A stretch of 64,000 nucleotides of DNA, from NCBI RefSeq assembly GCF_004153225.1, contig NZ_SEMB01000003.1, positions 22,064-86,063 on the forward strand. Direction: 5' to 3'. The notes under the pieces were generated by a model. The model was not told where the DNA came from. It searched no databases and saw only the letters and a list, made by a program, of their open reading frames with translations. Position numbers and translations under genes: made by a program. Origin of the DNA: Sporolactobacillus sp. THM7-7. GTDB taxonomy: Bacteria > Bacillota > Bacilli > Bacillales > Sporolactobacillaceae. Positions 8,362 through 16,705 of the stretch are shown here, piece by piece (position 1 is the stretch's first letter; every line of letters begins with the position of its first letter).

Positions 8362-8396
8362 AGGCGCCCGATCCGTCTGATTGGGGGCGCTTTTTT
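8362..8396 (+). terminator. terminator after the IDEAL-domain gene
   Basis: GCGCCC paired with GGGCGC around an internal partly paired loop, followed by TTTTTT, 25 nt after the stop codon. Confidence 0.8.
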
Positions 8397-8596
8397 AGGC
8401 TCTTGCCGATAATACATAATCTGATCGAGTCAGTGAAACTGATTTCTGTTTTGGCAAAATGGAAATAAATGAAGAAAGCTGATGGTTTTCGGGGAATATA
8501 CTGTCTCCATAGATCCCCAGAATCTCCGTCGATCGTTACATTCGCGGACAATCGCGGCGCAGCTCAAAAACAATGAACGTCAGGCAGGTGTGGATC

Positions 8597-10030
8597 ATGA
8601 CGAATCAAACAGCGGTAACGCGACAAGCCATCAAGCCGGTCCCTATAACAGCGGCTTTGATTATTGGTGCTTTTGTTGCCATACTGAACGAAACTTTTCT
8701 GAACATTGCTTTGCCCGATTTAATGAAAGCCTTTCATATTCCGGCCACGGCCGTACAATGGTTGGCAACGGCCTATATGCTGGTTATCGGGATTCTGATG
8801 CCGACGACCGCGCTAATCACGGGATGGTTTACGACACGCCAGACATTTCTTGGCGCGATGCTGCTTTTTCTGATTGGCACCATTATATGCGGATTCTCGC
8901 CGAATTTTGCTTTTCTTCTGATTGGCCGCGTCATTCAGGCGTGCGGATCAGGTTTGCTTCTTCCCGTGATGATGAATACCATATTGCTTATCTTTCCTCC
9001 GGAGAAAAGAGGGGGTGCGATGGGATTGATTGGACTCGTCATCATGTTTGCCCCGGCCATCGGGCCCACTTTGTCAGGCTTGATTCTCTCCACTTTCTCC
9101 TGGAGATGGCTCTTTTTTCTTGTGATTCCTTTGGCTGCCGCGGCTATTGTTTTTGCTTTTTATTATTTAAAGAACGTTTCGGAAGTGACAAAACCGAAAG
9201 TCGAGGTTCCGTCCATTGTTTTATCGACGATCGGTTTTGGAGGAATCGTGTACGGGCTTGGTTCCGGAGGGGGCAGCGGGGCCGCATTGGTTTTCCTCAT
9301 TGCGGGTGCCATCTCCCTGATGCTCTTTGTTTGGCGTCAGCTGACGATTGAGGAACCGATTCTTAACCTCCGGGTTTTTAAATATTCCATATTTTCACTG
9401 GCGATGATCATTTTAATTATGGTTATGATGACGCTGTTTTCGACGATGATTATCCTGCCGATTTATTTGCAGAACGTCCTTTTTCTCACGTCATTTGGCG
9501 CTGGATTGATTCTACTGCCGGGAGGGTTAATGAATGGGCTGCTGTCGCCGGTCATGGGACGTTTGTTCGACAGACTTGGTCCGCGATGGCTGGCTGTACC
9601 CGGATTGCTCATGATCAGTCTGTCCATTGGTTTGTTCAGCAGGATATCGACTTCGGAAGGTTCACTGTATATGATTATCCTGTACAGCCTGCTCTTGATC
9701 GGCATGTCAATGGTCATGATGCCGGTATCGACGACGGGGCTGAATCAGCTGCCGAAAAGTCTGTATGCGCACGGAACGGCGGTCATGAATACGCTCCAGC
9801 AAGTCTCCGGCGGGATCGGAACGGCTCTCTTTGTCGGGATTATGGCCTCCGGAGAGAAAGCCTATCTGAATCAGTCTGCCACTCCGAAGGCCCCGGATCA
9901 GCTCTTGAATGCGCTCGTCTCAGGTATGCGTCAGGCGTTCACCGTCGCTCTTATTTTTGCCTTGGCGTCACTCGTTTTATCCTTCTTTTTAAGACGAGTG
10001 CTTGACCGGACTCAGGAAGAAACGGGGTGA
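8597..10030 (+). CDS. DHA2-family (EmrB/QacA) multidrug MFS exporter, second copy
   Basis: A membrane protein of 477 residues with about 14 hydrophobic helices. It carries ILNETFLNIALPDLMKAF, TGWFTTRQTFL, RVIQACGSGLLLPVM and FAPAIGPTLSGLIL, the DHA2 antiporter motifs. ATG 8597 is preferred over ATG 8573 because AGGTG (8586-8590) lies six bases upstream. It resembles the protein at 4417-5823 throughout. Substrates are unknown. No regulator is adjacent. Confidence 0.87.
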   Translation: MTNQTAVTRQAIKPVPITAALIIGAFVAILNETFLNIALPDLMKAFHIPATAVQWLATAYMLVIGILMPTTALITGWFTTRQTFLGAMLLFLIGTIICGFSPNFAFLLIGRVIQACGSGLLLPVMMNTILLIFPPEKRGGAMGLIGLVIMFAPAIGPTLSGLILSTFSWRWLFFLVIPLAAAAIVFAFYYLKNVSEVTKPKVEVPSIVLSTIGFGGIVYGLGSGGGSGAALVFLIAGAISLMLFVWRQLTIEEPILNLRVFKYSIFSLAMIILIMVMMTLFSTMIILPIYLQNVLFLTSFGAGLILLPGGLMNGLLSPVMGRLFDRLGPRWLAVPGLLMISLSIGLFSRISTSEGSLYMIILYSLLLIGMSMVMMPVSTTGLNQLPKSLYAHGTAVMNTLQQVSGGIGTALFVGIMASGEKAYLNQSATPKAPDQLLNALVSGMRQAFTVALIFALASLVLSFFLRRVLDRTQEETG

Positions 10031-10045
10031 CGGACACTCTTTTTT

Positions 10046-10068
10046 AAAAGGGGAGCGGCCCCTTTTTT
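10046..10068 (+). terminator. terminator after the second DHA2 exporter
   Basis: AAAAGGGG-AGCGG-CCCCTTTTTT hairpin, 16 nt beyond the stop codon. Confidence 0.85.
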
Positions 10069-10140
10069 AAAAATGGATACATGAAACCGTGATGTCTCCG
10101 GAAGACTAGTCTTAACGAACGTGTCTCAGGAGGTGTCACG

Positions 10141-10902
10141 ATGGAAAAATATTTTGAAGTCAGTGCAAACGGAATGGCTTTCGGCCGTTTTTCGATGGAG
10201 CATATACTGCCTATGAGTGTGATTGGACTGGCGGCCGTTCTGCTGTTTGTTTTTCGGCGGACGATACGCGAGTCGGGCTGGAAAAACGCATTACGTTACG
10301 GTCTTGCCGCCGCGCTTGTCCTTTCAGAAATCAGTCTCCAGGCTTGGTTTCTCTACTCTGGGATCTGGTCGCTTCAGTCCTCGCTTCCGCTTGGAGTCAG
10401 CGATCTTGCTACACTCTTTGCGGCTTTTATGCTTGTCTTCAGAAACCGCCTTCTCTTTTCCGTTCTTTATTATGCGGGTATCGGAAGCGCGGTTCTGGCT
10501 ATTCTCATCCCGGACTTCGGCGGCTACGGCTTTCCGCATTTCCGCTACATTGAATTTTTCGCGGGAAACGGATTACTGATTATTGCCTGTTTGTTCATGA
10601 TTGCGATTGAGCGCTATCGGCCGACGTTTGCCTCGCTCTGGGGCACTTTTTTGTTAATCCATGTGTACGCGGGATTGATTTATCCTTTTAACCAGGCGGT
10701 TGGTGCGAATTATCTCTATCTGATGTCTTTGCCGGAAGCGGCGACACTGACGAATTATCTCGGGCCATGGCCGTGGTACATCCTCACGGTTGAAGCTGTG
10801 GCGCTTATTTTTTTTCTGTTTCTTTATCTTCCATTTGGAATTGTTGAGAAGGACGGTTGGAAAAGGAAACGTTCCATCTATCGGAACACCCAGCCCGATT
10901 GA
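10141..10902 (+). CDS. YwaF/TIGR02206-type integral membrane protein
   Basis: A 253-residue protein with six or seven hydrophobic helices. The conserved features of this family are present: a start ending in FSMEHILP, LSEISLQAWFLYSG, SLPLGVSDLATLFAAFML, the central FPHFRYIEFFAGNGLLI and the final YLGPWPWYILTVEAVALI. Members are widespread in Bacilli; no biochemical function is firmly assigned. AGGAGGTG before the ATG is near perfect. It appears monocistronic, with terminators on both sides. Confidence 0.8.
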   Translation: MEKYFEVSANGMAFGRFSMEHILPMSVIGLAAVLLFVFRRTIRESGWKNALRYGLAAALVLSEISLQAWFLYSGIWSLQSSLPLGVSDLATLFAAFMLVFRNRLLFSVLYYAGIGSAVLAILIPDFGGYGFPHFRYIEFFAGNGLLIIACLFMIAIERYRPTFASLWGTFLLIHVYAGLIYPFNQAVGANYLYLMSLPEAATLTNYLGPWPWYILTVEAVALIFFLFLYLPFGIVEKDGWKRKRSIYRNTQPD

Positions 10903-10943
10903 CCGGCAGAGAGGGGTATAGATGGACGCCGTATATTAAGACG

Positions 10944-10997
10944 GAAAAAAAGCAGCCGTCGGGACCGAAATGTAAGGGGTACCGACCGGCTGCTTTT
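10944..10997 (+). terminator. terminator after the YwaF-type gene
   Basis: AGCAGCCG-TCGG paired with CCGA-CCGGCTGCT, then TTTT; a run of A upstream may let it also act toward the convergent transporter gene at 11153. Confidence 0.75.
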
Positions 10998-11152
10998 GGC
11001 TTTTTAAACCGGGTTTGAAAGAGAGAAAAAAGGATGAAAGAAAACGCATTTTTTGAGTGGACAAGCAAAGTACATAAGGAGCCCAGGAAGCAAACCGACG
11101 AAAAAGAGATCGGTCTGCCATTTTCTGGATTTCTCGAATAGCTTCTTTCAGG

Positions 11153-12379
11153 CTAGGCTAATTCCTTGTTCTTTGTTTCTCTGCCAAGGATGAGTACGGC
11201 CAGCGCGGCGATGACGATCGACGCGCAGAAGATGGAAAAGATCGCCGTTATGGAAAACTGGCGGGCGATCAAATACCCAACGAGCAGCGGTCCGAAAATA
11301 CCGCCGATCCGTCCGAAAGCGGCCGCCATCCCGGTACCTGTGCCTCGAATCACCGTCGGATATTGCTCTGGAGAGTAGGCATAGAGTGCCCCCCATGCCC
11401 CAAGGTTAAAGAATGAAAGCAGGATACCGGAAGTCAGCAGAGGCGCCAGCGTTTCCGCGGTCCCGAAGAAATACGCGCTGACTGCGGTGCCAAGCAGGTA
11501 AATAATAAGCACCGGCTTCCGCCCCCACTTTTCAATCAGCCAGGCGGCGGAAAAGTAGCCCGGAAGCTGAGCAAGAGTCATAATCAGAACATAGCCGAAG
11601 CTGTGAATTAAATCAAACCCTTTCAGAACGACGACGCTCGGCAGCCATAAAAACATACCATAATAGGAGAAGACAATACAGAACCAGAGAATCCAAAGCA
11701 TGACCGTTTGCCTGATATAGGTTTTGGACCAAACTGTGACGATGTTCTTTATCGCATTTGTTTTTCTGGCTTGCCGCTGTGTCAAGAATGTTTGCGAATC
11801 ATGAATGTTCCAGCGCAGATAAATCGCGTAAAGAGCGGGAAGGGCGCCAATGATCACCGCGGCGCGCCAGCCGAAATCAGGAATGATGAAATAAGAGATC
11901 AGTGCGGAAAGAATCCATCCTCCGGCCCAGAAGCTTTCGAGCAGGACGACGATGCGGCCCCGTTTTTCAGCTGGGACACTTTCTGAGACGAGGGTGGAAG
12001 CGACCGGAAGCTCCCCGCCCAGGCCCATACCGATAATAAAGCGCAGAATGAGAAAGAAACCGAATCCTGTAGCAAGTGCAGAAAAGCCGCTGCCCAAAGA
12101 AAATAATAACAGGGTTAGAATCAAAACGAATTTTCGACCGCTGCGATCGGCAAGCAGCCCGAAAACGAAGGCGCCTACCGCCATTCCGATAGAGCTGATA
12201 CTTCCGATCCAGCCCATTTGGATGCCGCTTAAGTTCCATTCCGTCTTCAGGGCGGCGATAATAAATGACAGCATACCGACATCCATTGCATCAAAAAGCC
12301 AGGCGAAACCGGCGACACCGAGCAGTCTGGCTTCGGATGGAGTGCCGGTCGCGGCAAAACGACGGGGTATTGAAGACAT
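11153..12379 (-). CDS. niaP: NiaP-like MFS transporter (probable nicotinate uptake)
   Basis: A 408-residue, 12-helix MFS protein. The N-terminal LLGVAGFAWLFDAMDVGML and later FIIGMGLGGELPVASTLVSE closely follow the NiaP (YceI) niacin transporter of Bacillus; MFS motif A (GLLADRSGRK) is intact. Likely role is import of nicotinate or nicotinamide for NAD synthesis. ATG 12379 is chosen because AAGGAGG lies just upstream on the minus strand; a longer frame to 12439 lacks a site. About 130-170 bp upstream the sequence holds TGTCATGT and ACAGGTGTCA blocks that could be a NiaR operator, but this is weak. Confidence 0.78.
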   Translation of the reverse strand: MSSIPRRFAATGTPSEARLLGVAGFAWLFDAMDVGMLSFIIAALKTEWNLSGIQMGWIGSISSIGMAVGAFVFGLLADRSGRKFVLILTLLLFSLGSGFSALATGFGFFLILRFIIGMGLGGELPVASTLVSESVPAEKRGRIVVLLESFWAGGWILSALISYFIIPDFGWRAAVIIGALPALYAIYLRWNIHDSQTFLTQRQARKTNAIKNIVTVWSKTYIRQTVMLWILWFCIVFSYYGMFLWLPSVVVLKGFDLIHSFGYVLIMTLAQLPGYFSAAWLIEKWGRKPVLIIYLLGTAVSAYFFGTAETLAPLLTSGILLSFFNLGAWGALYAYSPEQYPTVIRGTGTGMAAAFGRIGGIFGPLLVGYLIARQFSITAIFSIFCASIVIAALAVLILGRETKNKELA

Positions 12380-12707
12380 AGTACGTTCCTCCTTGTCAGA
12401 TCGTCCGGAAAATACGGGAAACAAGGGGCGGACAAACACTTTCCCAGGTTTATTTTCCGCTCTTTACCCGTCCTTTAATCCAGAAAATAATTCGCCCCCA
12501 TTATAAAGAGTTTGTGTCATGTTGTAAATACAGGTGTCACGTCAAAAAATATCCGGTTATTTGAAACGACTTGCCTGCGGTTAAGTGGATTGTCATGTTA
12601 CCCTAGAGAAGGCGGCCATAAAGAAAACATGCATATCGGCGCCTCTCTGGTGGGCTCCAGCCTTCGTTCATGGATCATTTGCTGAATTTTTTTACTTTCT
12701 GGTTAGA

Positions 12708-12737
12708 GAAAAAAAGCGGCGAATATTTTTGCCGCTG
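12708..12737 (-). terminator. terminator of the Lin0512-family gene
   Basis: On the minus strand AGCGGC, a ten-base loop, GCCGCT and TTTTTTT; located 50 nt past the stop codon of the gene ending at 12790. Confidence 0.8.
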
Positions 12738-12789
12738 TATACGTGGAGTCATTTCGGAAGATAAGGGGGAAAGGCAACGGTCAGTTATG

Positions 12790-13149
12790 TTAGAAACCAA
12801 CTTCGACCGAGGCATTGACGATGTACATCAGGTCGTTCTTATCATTTTTCTCTTTCAGCACGATCCCGCTTGGCGTGGCCATTCCCCCGTCTATGACTTC
12901 CACGGTGACCGTGCCATAAGGAATTTCCGCTTTAACCCGATCGATATCAAGGGCCTCTTTGTCAAGCGGGACAGCCAGCCGAATGTTAACTTTCATGTTA
13001 TTCAGATCATGACCGGGCAGAAAAACGGTGATTCCCGGCATCGAATTTTTATGTATCGCATCGACAACCGCCCGAACGGCCGCTGTTGTGACATCCTGTC
13101 CGTGAACATCAACACCGACGCCTGTTTCGATAAAGATAATCTTTTCCAT
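12790..13149 (-). CDS. Lin0512-family conserved protein
   Basis: A 119-residue protein matching the conserved Lin0512 family by its whole length: an acidic N-terminal strand (IIFIETGVGVDVHGQDVT), AAVRAVVDAIHKNSMPG, then VNIRLAVP, PYGTVTVEVIDGGMATPSGI and the closing NDLMYIVNASVEVGF. The family has no established function. ATG 13149 is used because GGGAGGA, which overlaps an earlier in-frame ATG at 13164, lies at the right distance. It is divergent from the nucleoside transporter genes across a 419-bp intergenic region. Confidence 0.82.
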   Translation of the reverse strand: MEKIIFIETGVGVDVHGQDVTTAAVRAVVDAIHKNSMPGITVFLPGHDLNNMKVNIRLAVPLDKEALDIDRVKAEIPYGTVTVEVIDGGMATPSGIVLKEKNDKNDLMYIVNASVEVGF

Positions 13150-13568
13150 CTTTATTCCTCCCAATCGATCTTTCTCTTTTTTTATTATAGCAGATTATCG
13201 CCGAATCGCATCTTAATCTAAATCGTGCCACGTCGCATTTTGTTTTTTTGTTGTTAGAAAATCTGACTAATCTCATCCTATCGTTTGTAAATTAGTCTAA
13301 ACTATCTATAAACCGCTCGGTAAAAGAAGGGGTGTAAGACGGATACATAGAAAAGGTTAATCGTTTTTATCGGTTTCTTTTTTCCTGTTCTCATCAGACA
13401 AATATATGGGATAAACGGCGTTTTGCGGATGAAAAACGAATATTTGCATGATATTCTTCTTTTGCTTTTCTTATTCTTCAATTAAATTTCAGTTTATTTT
13501 TTTACGAGGATAAGATATAGTTATTTTTGTGGTTACTGATATCAAAGAAGAGTACAGGGGGGTTATTC
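13150..13568. other. divergent intergenic region before nupN
   Basis: AT-rich, no coding sequence seen. The block AAATTTCAGTTTATT at 13484-13498 matches the CodY consensus (AATTTTCWGAAAATT) at 11 of 15 positions, which would agree with the CodY control known for the Bacillus nup genes; the match could be chance. No riboswitch pattern was recognised. Confidence 0.35.
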
Positions 13569-14657
13569 GTGTTTAGAAAAAGAATAGCTGTACTTGCTGC
13601 ATGTATGATCGCGCTGGCAGCATCTCTCGCGGGATGTGGAAATAGCGGCAGCAATTCGGAAAGTTCGGAGAAAGCGTCTTTTCGAGCCGCGATGGTCACG
13701 GATACCGGTGGTGTTGACGACAAATCGTTTAATCAGTCTGCATGGGAAGGCCTTCAGAAGTTCGGTAAGGCTCACGATCTGAAAACCGGCTCGGATGTCA
13801 AATATCTGCAGTCCAAGCAGCCTACGGATTACGCCCCGAACTTGAATCAGCTCGTTCAGCAAAAATACAATATCATCTTTGGTATCGGTTTTCTGATGCA
13901 AAGCGATATTCAAAAAGCGGCTCAGCAGCATCCGGACGCTCACTTTGCTCTGATTGACAGTATTGCCGTTGACAAAGATAACAAGCCGCTGAAAAACGTG
14001 GCGAGTCTGACATTCAAGGAGCAGCAGGGATCTTTTCTTGTCGGTGTTGTGGCCGGCCTGATGACGAAGACAGATAAAGTAGGATTCGTTGGCGGGGTGA
14101 ATTCGGCCCTGATCAAAAAATTCGAAAACGGCTTTAAAGCCGGTGTCAAGACCGTCAATCCGGACGCCGAGATCTACGCTCAGTATGCAGGAGACTTCAA
14201 TGCGCCGGACAAGGGCCAGAGCATTGCTGATACGATTTACAGCAAGGGCGCGGATATCATTTACGCGGCGGCCGGCAATAGTGGAAACGGCGTATTTACT
14301 GAAGCGAAAACGAGAACGAAAAGCAGCGGTAAAAAATTCTGGGTCATCGGTGTTGACAGGGATCAGCACGATGAAGGAATGCCTGAAAACGTCACGCTGA
14401 CCTCGATGGTGAAACGTGTAGATCAAGCCATCTATGACACGGCAACAAAAGCCGAAAAAGGTGATTTTCCCGGTGGTCAGGTCGTAGAATACGGACTGGC
14501 AGAAAAAGGCATAGGCATTGCGCCGACCACGGATAATCTGAATCAGAAAGTACTGGATCAAGTTAAGAGCTATGAGAAAAAGATCATCGACGGAGATATC
14601 GTTGTACCGACTACGGATAATGAATATAAGACGTATCTTTCATCTCTGGAAAAATGA
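13569..14657 (+). CDS. nupN: BMP-family nucleoside-binding lipoprotein of ABC importer
   Basis: A 362-residue lipoprotein. The N terminus has a basic start, a hydrophobic core and the lipobox SLAGC, so it should be anchored outside the membrane. The body has the Bmp/Med/PnrA pattern: MVTDTGGVDDKSFNQSAWEGL, FGIGFLMQSDIQKAA, VGFVGGVNSALIKKFENGF and DIIYAAAGNSGNGVF. It should bind purine nucleosides for the permease encoded downstream. GTG 13569 follows AGGGGGG. A terminator-like hairpin (14860-14906) and a mini-element separate it from nupO, an unusual break in an operon that is compact in Bacillus. Confidence 0.9.
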   Translation: MFRKRIAVLAACMIALAASLAGCGNSGSNSESSEKASFRAAMVTDTGGVDDKSFNQSAWEGLQKFGKAHDLKTGSDVKYLQSKQPTDYAPNLNQLVQQKYNIIFGIGFLMQSDIQKAAQQHPDAHFALIDSIAVDKDNKPLKNVASLTFKEQQGSFLVGVVAGLMTKTDKVGFVGGVNSALIKKFENGFKAGVKTVNPDAEIYAQYAGDFNAPDKGQSIADTIYSKGADIIYAAAGNSGNGVFTEAKTRTKSSGKKFWVIGVDRDQHDEGMPENVTLTSMVKRVDQAIYDTATKAEKGDFPGGQVVEYGLAEKGIGIAPTTDNLNQKVLDQVKSYEKKIIDGDIVVPTTDNEYKTYLSSLEK

Positions 14658-14859
14658 TTAAAGAGTCTGTTCGAAAGGAAGAGATAATTAAGGATTGCGG
14701 GTTAAGGAAATGACGAAGGGATTGGACAGCCACTTCCTGACTTTCGGACATCCTGCAAATATATGATGGGCGAGAGGTATTTAAGTCTTCTGTCCATCTT
14801 TTCTTTTTTTACTCTGCTGATCGAATATATAAGCATTTTATCGGAAAAACAGTGTCAGA

Positions 14860-14906
14860 AAACTCAGCTCCTGGTTGCGTCAAAGACTGCCAGTCAGGAG
14901 TTTTTC
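14860..14906 (+). terminator. terminator-like hairpin after nupN
   Basis: AACTCAGCTCCTGG pairs imperfectly with CCAGTCAGGAGTT, followed by TTTTCT. The loop and right arm (GTCAAAG..CTGCCAGTC..AGTTTTTCT) resemble the hairpin at 55674-55716, so this may be one copy of a small repeat family. It would limit read-through from nupN into nupOPQ. Confidence 0.55.
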
Positions 14907-14974
14907 TCCGTTTCGTACGGACGGGGAAAATAGAATTTTACGCTTACCTGTTATCATGAATTATTTAAAATTAT

Positions 14975-15160
14975 GCTCTGTTAAACTTTGCTGTTGTTTT
15001 CCGCTTCAGGCGCTCGCTTTCCGCGGGCGATCCGTGAGCCTCCTCGCGTGTTACACACCTGCTGTGGGGTCTCACTTGGCTCGCTTTTCCCGCAGGAGTC
15101 TCGCGCCTTCCGCTCCAAACAATGGAGTGATAAAAAACAACACTATTTTTAAACAGAGCC
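14975..15160. mobile_element. TIR-bounded mini-element (MITE-like) between nupN and nupO
   Basis: A 186-bp non-coding block. Its left end GCTCTGTTAAACTTTGCTG and right end (minus strand GGCTCTGTTTAAAAATAGTG) are imperfect terminal inverted repeats that both run into TGTTGTTTT. The inside is GC-rich with CGCTTTCCGCGGGCGATCCG, GTGAGCCTCCTCG and CCCGCAGGAGTCTCGCGCC blocks. A second, more degraded and inverted relative is at 41637-41802. The pattern is familiar from intergenic repeats of several Bacillus-related genomes (from memory, not searched). No transposase gene is present, so mobility would be in trans or past. Confidence 0.7.
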
Positions 15161-15181
15161 TAAAATTAAGGAGAAAACGGT

Positions 15182-16705
15182 ATGTCCTATGCGATCGAAA
15201 TGAGACATATACGGAAAGAGTTTCCGGGAATTGTTGCCAATGATGATGTGACCCTCCAAGTGAAAGAGGGGGAAATTCATGCGCTGTTCGGGGAAAACGG
15301 GGCTGGCAAATCGACGCTGATGAACATTTTGTTCGGACTTTACCAGCCGGATGCCGGCGAGATTTATGTTAAGGGACAAAAGGTAAAGATATCGGATCCG
15401 AACGAGGCCAACCGCCTCGGCATCGGCATGGTGCATCAGCATTTTATGCTGATTGACAAATTTACCGTTGCGGAGAATATCGTGCTCGGCAGTGAGCCGA
15501 CCCGCGGGGGGAAACTGGACATGAACCAGGCGGTCCGGATGGTCCGGGAACTGTCCGACCGCTACGGTCTGGATGTGGATCCGCTGAAAAAGGTCGAGGA
15601 TATTACCATCGGGATGCAGCAGCGGGTGGAAATCCTCAAGACGCTGTACCGCGGCTCCGATATTCTCATCTTCGATGAACCGACGGCCGTCTTGACACCG
15701 ATTGAAATCAAAGAACTGATGGACATTATGAAGCGGCTCGTCCGCGAGGGGAAGTCGATTATTCTGATTACCCATAAGCTGAAAGAAATCTTCGAAGTGT
15801 CCGATCGCTGCACGGTGATCCGGCTCGGAAAAGTGATCGGGACCGTCAACATCAGCGAAACGAATCCAAGCCGCCTGGCCGAAATGATGGTGGGGCGCAA
15901 AGTGCGGACACCGGTGAACGACACGCCCTATGCACCGAAGGAGAAAGTGCTCGAGGTCAAAGGGCTGACCGTTCTGGACAACCGAAAGGTGCCGGCGGTC
16001 CGGCAGCTGGATCTGGAGGTTCACGGGGGCGAAATATTGGGGATCGCCGGGGTCGACGGCAATGGCCAGACGGAGCTGATCGAAGCAATCGCCGGTCTGC
16101 GCCACGTGCAGGAAGGCCAAATTAAGCTGAACGGTCAGGATATCACCGGCCGCCGGACGCGGAAGATAGTGGAAGCCGGTCTGGGGTATATTCCCGAAGA
16201 CCGCCAGAAACACGGGCTGATTCTTGATTTTACCATCAGCGAGAACATGGTGCTGCAGACGTATTACAGAGGGCCGTATGCCCGTGCGGGCGTTTTAAAT
16301 CACAAAGTAATGGCTAGGAAGGCGAAACAGCTGATTCAAGCGTTCGACGTGCGGACGCCCAGTGAGAAGACACTGGCCCGCTCTCTTTCCGGCGGCAATC
16401 AGCAGAAAGTCGTGATCGCCAGGGAAATGGACCGCAGCCCGGCACTCCTGATGGCGGCACAGCCGACACGCGGACTCGATCTCGGCGCTATCGAATTTAT
16501 ACACAATCAGCTGCTTGAGGAGAAACAGAAAGGCAAGGCGGTACTTCTTGTTTCCTTTGAACTGGACGAAATCCTGCATTTGAGCGACCGGATCGCCGTC
16601 ATTTATGAAGGACGGATTATGGACATCGTCAAACCGAAAGAGACAAACGAAAATGAACTCGGATTGCTGATGGCGGGCCGAAAGGAAGCGAGGAGACAGG
16701 CATGA
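15182..16705 (+). CDS. nupO: nucleoside ABC importer ATP-binding protein (two ABC domains)
   Basis: A 507-residue protein with two fused ABC domains, as in NupO/RbsA-like ATPases. Domain 1 has Walker A GENGAGKST near residue 38 and DILIFDEPTAVLTP as Walker B; its signature is replaced by DITIGMQQRVEI, usual for this family. Domain 2 has the degenerate P-loop GVDGNGQTE and a full LSGGNQQKV signature, with MAAQPTRGLDLGA. AAGGAG before the ATG lies immediately downstream of the mini-element. It overlaps nupP by ATGA, showing translational coupling. It energises uptake of nucleosides bound by NupN. Confidence 0.92.
   Translation: MSYAIEMRHIRKEFPGIVANDDVTLQVKEGEIHALFGENGAGKSTLMNILFGLYQPDAGEIYVKGQKVKISDPNEANRLGIGMVHQHFMLIDKFTVAENIVLGSEPTRGGKLDMNQAVRMVRELSDRYGLDVDPLKKVEDITIGMQQRVEILKTLYRGSDILIFDEPTAVLTPIEIKELMDIMKRLVREGKSIILITHKLKEIFEVSDRCTVIRLGKVIGTVNISETNPSRLAEMMVGRKVRTPVNDTPYAPKEKVLEVKGLTVLDNRKVPAVRQLDLEVHGGEILGIAGVDGNGQTELIEAIAGLRHVQEGQIKLNGQDITGRRTRKIVEAGLGYIPEDRQKHGLILDFTISENMVLQTYYRGPYARAGVLNHKVMARKAKQLIQAFDVRTPSEKTLARSLSGGNQQKVVIAREMDRSPALLMAAQPTRGLDLGAIEFIHNQLLEEKQKGKAVLLVSFELDEILHLSDRIAVIYEGRIMDIVKPKETNENELGLLMAGRKEARRQA

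Noticed and set aside
10924-11121. Small minus-strand frames after the YwaF-type gene
   Set aside because: They cross the terminator hairpin and show no start signal or conservation.
12670-13221. 183-codon plus-strand frame
   Set aside because: Antisense to the well-conserved Lin0512-family gene and crosses its terminator.
14875-15243. 122-codon plus-strand frame
   Set aside because: It lies across the mini-element and runs into nupO in another frame; composition is non-coding.
15149-16213. 354-codon minus-strand frame opposite nupO
   Set aside because: Long but purely a codon-structure shadow of the conserved ATPase gene; no family resemblance.
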